Below, in pieces: positions 1 to 4,910 of a stretch of DNA of 7,589 bases. The stretch's first letter is position 1. Each line of letters begins with the position of its first letter. This DNA comes from Candidatus Galloscillospira excrementavium (lineage in GTDB: Bacteria; Bacillota; Clostridia; Oscillospirales; Oscillospiraceae). Position numbers and translations under genes: made by a program. The stretch lies in NCBI GenBank assembly GCA_018711785.1, contig DVHW01000047.1:1-7589 (forward strand), written 5' to 3'. Under the pieces are notes generated by a model. That model worked only from the letters and a program-made list of their open reading frames with translations, was not told the origin of the DNA and ran no database searches.

Positions 1-43
1 TGTCGAAAACGACCTCAGTTCCGTTGCGTTTGATGACTTTCAT
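1..43 (-). CDS. nrdD: N-terminus of probable anaerobic ribonucleoside-triphosphate reductase (partial)
   Basis: Only the first 14 codons are present, reading MKVIKRNGTEVVFD from an ATG at 43-41; the rest lies left of the window. This is the typical opening of an ATP-cone domain, the allosteric nucleotide-binding module at the N-terminus of ribonucleotide reductases, especially class III NrdD of Clostridia, which reduces NTPs to dNTPs with a glycyl radical made by NrdG. A GAGG Shine-Dalgarno motif lies 7 nt before the ATG. The upstream region carries a good promoter with two NrdR-box-like operators, which independently supports a ribonucleotide reductase gene. Alternatives that also begin with an ATP cone are class II NrdJ or class I NrdA. 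So little protein is visible that the class is inferred from the residue pattern and the anaerobic context. Confidence 0.62.
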   Translation of the reverse strand, partial: MKVIKRNGTEVVFD

Positions 44-79
44 AGGTGATCCTCGCCTTCTCTATATTACACTATACAG

Positions 80-95
80 ACCGTATATCTTGTGG
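80..95 (-). promoter_or_regulatory. NrdR-box-like operator (start-site-proximal)
   Basis: The plus-strand sequence ACCGTATATCTTGTGG matches the NrdR consensus at about 12 of 16 positions, including TATAT and the TTGTG right arm. Its centre is exactly 32 bp from the centre of the box at 112-127, about three helical turns, which is the tandem spacing known for cooperative NrdR binding. A third imperfect half-site, ACACTATACAG, starts at 69, 11 bp away from this one. It could extend the array or be chance. Confidence 0.6.
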
Positions 96-103
96 CAGGA
101 AAA

Positions 104-132
104 ATTCTACCACACTATATAGCGTTTTACAA
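104..132 (-). promoter_or_regulatory. Sigma-A-type promoter of the nrdD gene
   Basis: On the minus strand a -35 element TTGTAA (132-127) and a -10 element TAGAAT (109-104) are separated by exactly 17 bp. Transcription would start near position 97, giving a leader of about 54 nt before the ATG at 43. The spacer is largely filled by one NrdR-box-like palindrome, and a second lies just downstream of the predicted start site. This is a classical arrangement for repression by promoter occlusion. Confidence 0.7.
112..127 (-). promoter_or_regulatory. NrdR-box-like operator (spacer / -35 site)
   Basis: The plus-strand sequence ACACTATATAGCGTTT matches the published NrdR box consensus acaCwAtATaTwGtgt at about 13 of 16 positions by eye, including the CTATAT core and the G of the right half. 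It lies between the -10 and -35 elements and touches the -35. NrdR is the ATP/dATP-sensing zinc-finger repressor of ribonucleotide reductase genes. No nrdR gene is visible in this window. Confidence 0.65.
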
Positions 133-350
133 CCCTTTTTTCCCACCAGCAGCCACAAATTTTCCGGCCGCCCCTCCCGGATGCGGAAAGGCGTCCCAGA
201 GGGCCTACTGATATGCCAAACCGGCACCAATACCGCCCTTTTCAGCAGTTTCAGAACAAGCCCGATAGGGAGGGATTCCCGCCTCGGAGACCCGTTCCGG
301 GGGCCGTGACGGGGTTTGGGATGCAGGCCGGGGACACCAGCCCTGGGCAT
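133..350. other. Intergenic stretch without a recognisable gene
   Basis: This region lies between the terminator downstream of era and the nrdD promoter. Open frames cross it on both strands, but the minus-strand frame runs through the nrdD promoter and operators and none shows the GC-rich third-position bias of the neighbouring genes, so I do not call a gene. Several short inverted repeats are visible, for example TGCC-aaacc-GGCA near 215-227 and CCCG-ttc-CGGG near 292-302, plus a short direct repeat CTGAAACTGCTGAAA on the minus strand near 240-256. No riboswitch, tRNA or transposon end was recognised. It could be a member of an intergenic repeat family or simply spacer. Confidence 0.5.
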
Positions 351-385
351 AAAAAGAGGGCCTTGGATGGCTCCAAGACCCTTAA
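351..385 (-). terminator. Intrinsic terminator downstream of era
   Basis: On the minus strand a 10-bp stem (381-372 pairing with 367-358, one G-U wobble) closes a GCCA loop and is followed by TCTTTTT (357-351). One or two further weak pairs extend the base. On the plus strand the hairpin is followed by an A-rich tract instead of T, so it works for minus-strand transcripts. It lies about 70 nt past the era stop codon and separates the yqfC-era unit from the nrdD promoter. Confidence 0.82.
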
Positions 386-450
386 AAAATACTATGTGAT
401 GCCGCCGTAGTGCGCGTCAGGATTGGTGCGACAGGCGGTGCGTTTTTCAA

Positions 451-1350
451 CTAATTGTCACACCGGTAGCCGAAATTCTGGATCAGGTTCACGTTGTCCC
501 TCCAGTTTTCCTTCACCTTCACCCAGGTCTGGAGGTACACCTTGGTGCCCATGAACCGCTCGATGTCCTGCCGGGCCAGGGAGGACACCTTTTTCAGCAT
601 GGCGCCCCCCTTGCCGATGATGATGCCCTTGTGGGAGTCCTTCTCGCAGTAGATGGTGGCCTCCAGATCGATGATCCCGCTGTCCTCCCGCTCGGAAAAC
701 CGGGTCACCTCCACCGCGGTGCCGTGGGGGATCTCCTTGTCCAGGCAGAGGAGCAGCTTCTCCCGCAAAATCTCGGCGCACACCTGCCGCTCGGGCTGGT
801 CGGTGACCATGTCCTCGGGGAAGAGGGCCGGCCCGTCGGGCAGAAACTCCCTCAGCACCGCGAGCAGTTCCTCCAGCCCCTCCCCGTTCTTGGCGGAGAT
901 GGGCACGATGGCCCGGAAGGGGCAGGCGGCGCCGTAGGTCTGCATCACGGCGAGGAGCTGGTCCTTTTTCACCGTGTCGATCTTGTTGATGACCAGCACC
1001 GCCGGCACGTCCAGCGCGCGGATGCGCTCCATGAGCTCTTCCTCCGGCGCGCCGATGTGGTCGATGGGCTCCACCAGGAGCATCGCTGCGTCCACGTCGG
1101 CCACACTCTCCCGGGCCACCTTCACCATGTAGTCCCCCAGGCGGGTGCGGGCCCGGTGGAGCCCCGGGGTGTCCAGAAAGACAAACTGGCAGCCATCCCG
1201 GTTCAGGACCCCGCAGATGCGGTTGCGGGTGGTCTGGGGCTTATTGGTGACGATGGCCACCTTCTCCCCCACCAGGGCGTTGGTCAGGGTGGACTTGCCC
1301 ACGTTGGGCCGGCCCACAATGGCAATCATGCCGGAGCGTGTAATTTCCAT
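451..1350 (-). CDS. era: GTPase Era
   Basis: Era is an essential GTPase that binds the 3' end of 16S rRNA and drives 30S subunit maturation, partly at the membrane. All landmarks are visible in the 299-residue protein: G1 P-loop GRPNVGKST (residues 13-21), G2 region TNKPQTTR (35-42), G3 DTPGLH (60-65), G4 NKID (122-125), G5 SAKNGEG (152-158), and a C-terminal KH domain with GIIIGKGG (242-249). Length is normal for the family. The frame also has an ATG at 1356, two codons earlier, but the GGGGA ribosome-binding motif sits only about 2 nt from it and about 8 nt from the ATG at 1350, so I prefer 1350. Era is the last gene of its unit and starts 13 bp after the stop codon of the small membrane protein. 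The terminator at 351-385 follows. recO, which often follows era in Firmicutes, is absent here. Confidence 0.97.
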   Translation of the reverse strand: MEITRSGMIAIVGRPNVGKSTLTNALVGEKVAIVTNKPQTTRNRICGVLNRDGCQFVFLDTPGLHRARTRLGDYMVKVARESVADVDAAMLLVEPIDHIGAPEEELMERIRALDVPAVLVINKIDTVKKDQLLAVMQTYGAACPFRAIVPISAKNGEGLEELLAVLREFLPDGPALFPEDMVTDQPERQVCAEILREKLLLCLDKEIPHGTAVEVTRFSEREDSGIIDLEATIYCEKDSHKGIIIGKGGAMLKKVSSLARQDIERFMGTKVYLQTWVKVKENWRDNVNLIQNFGYRCDN

Positions 1351-1363
1351 ATTCATTTCCCCA

Positions 1364-1588
1364 TTACTGTTTTTCGTTTTTGTGGACCTGATCCAGTTTC
1401 CGCAGGACTAGATAGGTGCAGGTCACCACCACCCCGCACAGGAGCGTGACGCCTCCATAGGTGAACAGGTGGAACGACATGGTAAAATCATCCCCCGGTA
1501 TCAGGCTGAAGAGGGGTATGAGGAGCAGCAGATCCACCGGCGTGAAGATCACCATCGCCAGTACGCCGTATAAAATCCCTTTTCCCAT
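1364..1588 (-). CDS. Small two-helix membrane protein of unknown function
   Basis: A 74-residue protein with two strongly hydrophobic segments, about residues 5-30 and 42-63, joined by a short loop containing PGDD and ending in a charged tail (RKLDQVHKNEKQ). I do not recognise the family. The ATG at 1588 is preceded by an AAGGGGGG ribosome-binding motif with suitable spacing, and the gene sits 8-14 bp upstream of era in the same direction, which supports a real co-transcribed gene. In the standard Firmicutes order this slot, between ybeY and era, holds dgkA (undecaprenol/diacylglycerol kinase). DgkA is larger (about 120 residues, three helices, conserved Glu/Asn catalytic residues) and its motifs are not evident, so I do not call it DgkA. 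Codons are less GC-biased than in the neighbours, for example GGGATTTTATACGGC and AAAAACGAAAAACAG, which could mean recent arrival or weak selection. Confidence 0.72.
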   Translation of the reverse strand: MGKGILYGVLAMVIFTPVDLLLLIPLFSLIPGDDFTMSFHLFTYGGVTLLCGVVVTCTYLVLRKLDQVHKNEKQ

Positions 1589-1685
1589 CGGTCTTTCCCC
1601 CCTTGCAATTCACTTTTCTTATCCTGTAGTGCCGGCCAGCACCGCCGCAGCTACGACGGTGTTGATGCCGCGTCTACTCCTCGTC
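1589..1685 (-). other. Intercistronic gap with an RNA hairpin, ybeY to small membrane gene
   Basis: This 97-nt gap is the longest between genes inside the cluster. Its minus-strand RNA can form an 8-bp stem, CACCGTCG (1661-1654) pairing with CGGCGGTG (1647-1640) around a TAGCTG loop, with one G-U wobble. No U tract follows, so it is not an intrinsic terminator. It may be an mRNA processing or stability element. A frame reading GINTVVAAAVLAGTTG ends here but has no start codon of its own. No convincing promoter is visible. Confidence 0.4.
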
Positions 1686-2177
1686 TTATGCTCTCGTGAT
1701 GCCGAGGCTGCTCAAAATAGCCTCCTCCCGCGCCCGCATCTGGCGCTTCTGGGGCCCCTCGTCCAGGTGGTCGTACCCCAGCAGGTGGAGCACCGAGTGG
1801 ACGGCCAGATAGGCCGCCTCGCGCTGGGCCCCGTGGCCGTACTCCTCCCCCTGGGCCCTGGCCCGCTCCAGGGAGATCACCATGTCCCCCAGGGGCACCA
1901 GGCCGGTACCCGGGTCGGCCTCCACCTCGTCCAGAGTGGGGGGCGTGCCGGGCGTCAGGGTAAACATGGGGAAGGAGAGCACGTCGGTGGGCGCGTCCAC
2001 CCCCCGCTGCTCCCGGTTGATGGCGCGGATGCCCCCGTCGTCGGTGAAGAGCACGTCCACCTCCCAGGGGAAGGCCACCCCCTCGGCCTCCAGGGCGGCG
2101 GGGATGACCCGGCGCAGCAGGTCGGCGAAGGGCTCGGCCCCCTCCACCTCGGTCTCGATGATGAGCTGGCTGTTCAT
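1686..2177 (-). CDS. ybeY: Endoribonuclease YbeY, 16S rRNA maturation factor
   Basis: YbeY is a zinc-dependent single-strand RNase/processing factor needed for 16S rRNA 3'-end maturation and 70S quality control. The 163-residue protein carries the signature HSVLHLLGYDH (residues 127-137), whose three histidines H127, H131 and H137 bind the metal, and the upstream family block TDVLSFP (64-70). Length is normal. The frame is open further upstream into phoH, but the ATG at 2177 has a near-perfect AAGGAGGAG ribosome-binding motif just before it and yields the usual family N-terminus. This ATG overlaps the TGA of an upstream 24-codon ORF as ATGA, which suggests translational coupling. Its position beside era fits their shared role in small-subunit biogenesis. 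The residues after the zinc motif end normally (ILSSLGITRA), so the gene is intact. Confidence 0.96.
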   Translation of the reverse strand: MNSQLIIETEVEGAEPFADLLRRVIPAALEAEGVAFPWEVDVLFTDDGGIRAINREQRGVDAPTDVLSFPMFTLTPGTPPTLDEVEADPGTGLVPLGDMVISLERARAQGEEYGHGAQREAAYLAVHSVLHLLGYDHLDEGPQKRQMRAREEAILSSLGITRA

Positions 2178-2248
2178 GGCTCCTCCTTCCGCCCGTCCAC
2201 GGGCTTGTCTACTTCCGCGGTATCGCCGCACCAGGAAAAGCGGGTCAT
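2174..2248 (-). CDS. 24-codon mini-ORF coupled to phoH and ybeY
   Basis: A short frame begins at ATG 2248, which overlaps the phoH stop codon as ATGA, and ends at TGA 2176-2174, which overlaps the ybeY start codon as ATGA. The peptide begins MTRFSWCGDTAEVDK and ends in DGRKEEP; its last residues are encoded by the ybeY ribosome-binding site. A GGGAG motif lies 8 nt before its ATG, inside the end of phoH. The peptide is hydrophilic with no membrane segment, and I recognise no family. It may act as a coupling ORF that carries ribosomes from phoH to ybeY, with the peptide itself irrelevant. In Bacillus and many Clostridia this position holds pgpH (yqfF, the 7TM-HD c-di-AMP phosphodiesterase), so it could also mark a deletion scar. 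The double overlap could still be chance. Confidence 0.4.
   Translation of the reverse strand: MTRFSWCGDTAEVDKPVDGRKEEP
2191..2204 (-). other. Short hairpin just upstream of the ybeY ribosome-binding site
   Basis: GCCCG and CGGGC pair perfectly around a four-base loop (GCCCGTGGACGGGC on the minus strand). The stem ends 2-3 nt before the AAGGAGGAG motif of ybeY. It lies inside the mini-ORF, so a ribosome translating that ORF would unfold it. It may affect initiation at ybeY or be incidental in GC-rich DNA. Confidence 0.35.
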
Positions 2249-3225
2249 TTCTTGTTCTCCCGCCGGGCGGCCCGGCGCTGCTCGTCGGCCTCGTAGGCCC
2301 GGATGATGCGCTGGACAATGGCGTGGCGCACCACGTCGTTCTCGTTCAGGCGGCAGATGGCGATGCCCTCCACGTCCCGCAGCACCCGCATGGCCTCCTT
2401 CAGGCCGGAGACCTTGTCCGCCGGCAGGTCGATCTGGGTCACGTCGCCGGTGATGACGATCTTGGAGCCGAAGCCCATGCGGGTGAGGAACATCTTCATC
2501 TGCTCCCGGGAGGTGTTCTGTGCCTCGTCCAGGATGATGAAGGAGTCGTCCAGAGTGCGGCCCCGCATGTAGGCCAGGGGGGCCACCTCGATGTTGCCCC
2601 GCTCCACATACTTCTGGTAGGTCTCCGGGCCCAGCATCTCGAAGAGGGCGTCGTACAGCGGCCGCAGGTAGGGGTCCACCTTGCTCTGCAGGTCGCCGGG
2701 CAGGAAGCCCAGCCGCTCCCCGGCCTCCACCGCCGGGCGGGTGAGGATGATGCGGTTGACCTGCCCGGAGCGGAAGGCGGCCACGGCGGCGGCCACCGCC
2801 AGATAGGTCTTGCCGGTGCCCGCCGGGCCGATGCCCAGGGTGATGGTGTTCTTGCCGATGGCCTCTACATACCGCTTCTGGCCGATGGTCTTGGCCTTGA
2901 TGGGCTTGCCCTTGGCGGTGACGCAGAGCACGTCCCCCGCCAAATCGGAGATGCGCTCGGCGTTGCCGCTGCGCACCAGGGTGAGGATGTAGCGCACGTT
3001 CTGCTCCCCGATGGTCTCCCCCCGGGCCGAGAGGGAGATGAGCCCCTCGATGGCCTGGACGGCCTGCATCACCTGCTCGGCCTCACCGGAGACCTTCAGC
3101 TCCCCGTCCCGGTTCACCACCGTCACCGAGAGCTCCCTCTCGATGAGCCGCATATTCTCGTCAAAGGAGCCGAAGAGGTTCACCGCCTCCTCCACCCGCT
3201 CCATGCTGATGGTCTGTTCGATCAA
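2245..3225 (-). CDS. phoH: PhoH family P-loop ATPase
   Basis: A 326-residue cytoplasmic PhoH/PhoL-type NTPase. It has an N-terminal domain of about 110 residues (KH-like in this family), then the ATPase core with Walker A GPAGTGKT (133-140), the RPAVEAGE motif (163-170), Walker B FIILDEAQN (229-237) and the TGD sensor motif (259-261). PhoH proteins are linked to RNA metabolism and often to ybeY; the exact substrate is not settled, so I keep the call at family level. The start is a TTG at 3225, with AAGGAG 9 nt upstream. The next in-frame ATG is at 3204 (MERVEEA) and lacks a comparable motif. The gene lies 30 bp after yqfD, and its stop overlaps the mini-ORF start. The C-terminus is rich in basic residues (RRAARRENKK). 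Confidence 0.95.
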   Translation of the reverse strand: MIEQTISMERVEEAVNLFGSFDENMRLIERELSVTVVNRDGELKVSGEAEQVMQAVQAIEGLISLSARGETIGEQNVRYILTLVRSGNAERISDLAGDVLCVTAKGKPIKAKTIGQKRYVEAIGKNTITLGIGPAGTGKTYLAVAAAVAAFRSGQVNRIILTRPAVEAGERLGFLPGDLQSKVDPYLRPLYDALFEMLGPETYQKYVERGNIEVAPLAYMRGRTLDDSFIILDEAQNTSREQMKMFLTRMGFGSKIVITGDVTQIDLPADKVSGLKEAMRVLRDVEGIAICRLNENDVVRHAIVQRIIRAYEADEQRRAARRENKK

Positions 3226-3255
3226 GTCGTTACGCTCCTTTTGTCCTTGGTAGGG

Positions 3256-4497
3256 TCAGGTCCCGCCGTCCTCTGTCCCTCCGCCGCCCGGGACGTAGCC
3301 GTCCGGGAAGGGGACAAAGACGCCGATCTCCTCCCGGCACTCGGCGGTGAGGGTCACGGTGAGCACCCCGCCGGCCTGCCGGGCCGTGTAGGCCGTGCCG
3401 ACGATCTCCCCCTCCCCCACCTGTTCGGTGAGGTCGGCCAGGAGCCGCTCCTCCAGCAGGGTTTGGGCGGCCTCCGGGTTGACTTCGGTCCCGGTCCGCT
3501 CATAGGCCCGGGCGGTCTCCCGGCTCAGCCAGAGGGGCAGGGTCTGCCCCGAGGGGAGGCGGGCGGTCCAGACTTCTGTTATTTTATCATACTCGGGGAA
3601 GGAAATGCCACTGTTTCCGTAAAAATTGATGCGCAGGCCCAGGATGTGCAGGGACCAGCGGCTCTCCTCCTCCCCGGTGTAGGTTTTCACGTCGGCGGTC
3701 AGGGGGATGCTGGCCGTCAGGGTGCGCCAGGTGCGGGCGTAGATCCGTCCCTCCGCCTTCACCAGGCGGCGGGGCGGCTCCAGCTCGCTGTACTGGGGGA
3801 CGGGGCCGGCCACGTCCCCGGCGATGAGCACATCCCCCTCCAGCACCGTGTCCCCCTCCTCTACCGCCGGCTCCCCCTCCAGCACCTCCATGCCGGTGAC
3901 GATGCCCGGGGCCTTGGCCACCACGCTGCCCCGGAGGCTGTCGTCGGGCAGCTCGGGGGCGGGGACGGTCTCCCGGACCAGGACCTCCGCCCGGGTGCCG
4001 TGGAGATTCACCGCGCACCAGGCCAGCCCGTCCAGCCGCAGCAGCAGGCCCCGGCTCACCTCGCTCTCGTCCACCCCGGGGCCGTAGGTCCCCGGCCGCA
4101 GGCCCAGCCGCCGCAGCTCGGTGAGGATCTCCGCGGTGGGGACGGTCTCGTTGCCGCTCACCTCCACCCACAGGACAAACTGGGAGAGCACGCACACCGC
4201 CGCCAGGGACAGCGCCATGCCCACCAGGAGGGCGTAGCGCCGCCGGAAGCGGAGGAGGAAGGCGGGCACGCCCCCCTCGCCCGCCCGGGCCACGGTGCAC
4301 CCCGCCTTCTCCCCCAGCCCGGCGGCCCGCCGGCTGTCCCGCCGGGACAGGGTGAGGCGCACGCCGCCGTCCTCCAGCCACTGCACGTCCCAGAAGGAGA
4401 GGTAGTTCTGGGCGCACAGGTTCAAAAACCGCTCGGGGAAGGGCCCGGTCACCTCCAGCCGGACGCTGCCCCGGAAAAAGTTGATGATCTTCTGCAC
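3256..4497 (-). CDS. yqfD: Sporulation protein YqfD
   Basis: A 413-residue member of the YqfD sporulation family, close to the roughly 400 residues of the Bacillus protein. The N-terminal 85 residues are cytoplasmic-like and rich in arginine. A single membrane segment spans about residues 88-112 (YALLVGMALSLAAVCVLSQF onward). The long remainder is probably extracytoplasmic and opens with a short POTRA-like stretch (VEVSGNETVPTAEILTEL). The family pattern GIVTGMEVLEGEPAVEEGDTV is visible around 198-218. In Bacillus the yqfCD pair is under the mother-cell factor sigma-E and disruption impairs sporulation; the molecular role is not well defined. The start is a GTG at 4497 with AGGAGG about 8 nt upstream. 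The gene follows yqfC by 19 bp and precedes phoH by 30 bp. The tail PGGGGTEDGGT is low-complexity. Confidence 0.93.
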   Translation of the reverse strand: MQKIINFFRGSVRLEVTGPFPERFLNLCAQNYLSFWDVQWLEDGGVRLTLSRRDSRRAAGLGEKAGCTVARAGEGGVPAFLLRFRRRYALLVGMALSLAAVCVLSQFVLWVEVSGNETVPTAEILTELRRLGLRPGTYGPGVDESEVSRGLLLRLDGLAWCAVNLHGTRAEVLVRETVPAPELPDDSLRGSVVAKAPGIVTGMEVLEGEPAVEEGDTVLEGDVLIAGDVAGPVPQYSELEPPRRLVKAEGRIYARTWRTLTASIPLTADVKTYTGEEESRWSLHILGLRINFYGNSGISFPEYDKITEVWTARLPSGQTLPLWLSRETARAYERTGTEVNPEAAQTLLEERLLADLTEQVGEGEIVGTAYTARQAGGVLTVTLTAECREEIGVFVPFPDGYVPGGGGTEDGGT

Positions 4498-4516
4498 CCC
4501 GCACCCCTCCTGTCCC

Positions 4517-4798
4517 TCAGGTCAGGTCCACGCTGAAAATGGTCCCTGTGATGAGCAGCTCCCTGGCGTTCATGGCCTTCAGCTCCAGCCCGGTCCCCCG
4601 GACCTTGACGATGAGCTTTCCCCCGGATATGTGGATCTCCTCGCTGCCGTAGGCCAGGATGCCCCGGTGGTTCTCCATCCGCAGCTCCCGGCTGCCCGTG
4701 AGCTCCACCCGGGGCAGGCCGGCCACCACGTCGCCGGGCAGGTCGAACACCTCCGCCGTCCGCTCCAAAAACCCCTCCCGCCGCTGTTTCCGCTCCAT
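4517..4798 (-). CDS. yqfC: Sporulation protein YqfC
   Basis: A 93-residue protein, the standard length for the YqfC family, and in the conserved position immediately before yqfD. The sequence has the family look: an arginine-rich start, then FDLPGDVVAGLPRVELTG (18-35), MENHRGILAYG (41-51), and a C-terminal beta-rich part ending LLITGTIFSVDL. It has no signal peptide or membrane segment. It is expected to act in sporulation with YqfD, and its biochemical role is unknown. The ATG at 4798 has GGAGGGGGG 8 nt upstream. It is the first gene of the unit, because the terminator after cca lies about 80 bp upstream. I could not identify a convincing promoter in 4799-4879, either sigma-A or sporulation type, although one is expected there. 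Confidence 0.92.
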   Translation of the reverse strand: MERKQRREGFLERTAEVFDLPGDVVAGLPRVELTGSRELRMENHRGILAYGSEEIHISGGKLIVKVRGTGLELKAMNARELLITGTIFSVDLT

Positions 4799-4879
4799 CC
4801 AGGCAACCCCCCTCCGGCCTGCGCACGCCGTCCTGTAATGCTTATGCCGGCGGGGCGGTTTCCTTGCCTGTCCGGGCGG

Positions 4880-4910
4880 AAAAAGGGCGGGGAGGTCACC
4901 CTCCCCGCCC
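4880..4910 (-). terminator. Intrinsic terminator embedded in the end of cca
   Basis: On the minus strand a perfect 11-bp GC-rich stem (4910-4900 with 4895-4885) closes a GTGA tetraloop and is followed by TTTTT (4884-4880). The TGA in the loop (4898-4896) is the stop codon of cca, so the left arm encodes the last residues (RGG region) and the right arm is untranslated. It should end cca transcripts and insulate the yqfC unit. Confidence 0.88.

Noticed and set aside
72..350. Minus-strand 92-codon frame upstream of nrdD
   Set aside because: It runs through the nrdD promoter and both NrdR-like boxes, has no strong ribosome-binding site, and its codon use does not match that of neighbouring genes.
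383..450. Short peptide-like frame after era on the minus strand, ending ...RTNPDAHYGGIT
   Set aside because: There is no start codon in that frame after the preceding stop, and only about 21 codons are open. A TTG-initiated alternative directly after the era stop lacks a ribosome-binding site. I cannot support a gene.
1686..2318. N-terminally extended YbeY starting inside phoH
   Set aside because: The extension overlaps the phoH coding end and lacks a suitable ribosome-binding site, whereas ATG 2177 has a near-perfect one and gives the normal family length.
1882..4536. Very long plus-strand open frame (884 codons) antisense to ybeY, phoH and yqfD
   Set aside because: It is a shadow frame created by high GC third positions in the minus-strand genes. 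Its translation is low-complexity (rich in G, H, P, L, A), and the opposite strand encodes clearly recognised families across the same span.
4799..4879. GGCATAAGC on the minus strand as a possible mother-cell sigma -10 element for yqfC
   Set aside because: It resembles the CATA core of sigma-E/K promoters, but no acceptable -35 lies at the required 14-16 bp spacing, so the match is too weak to annotate.
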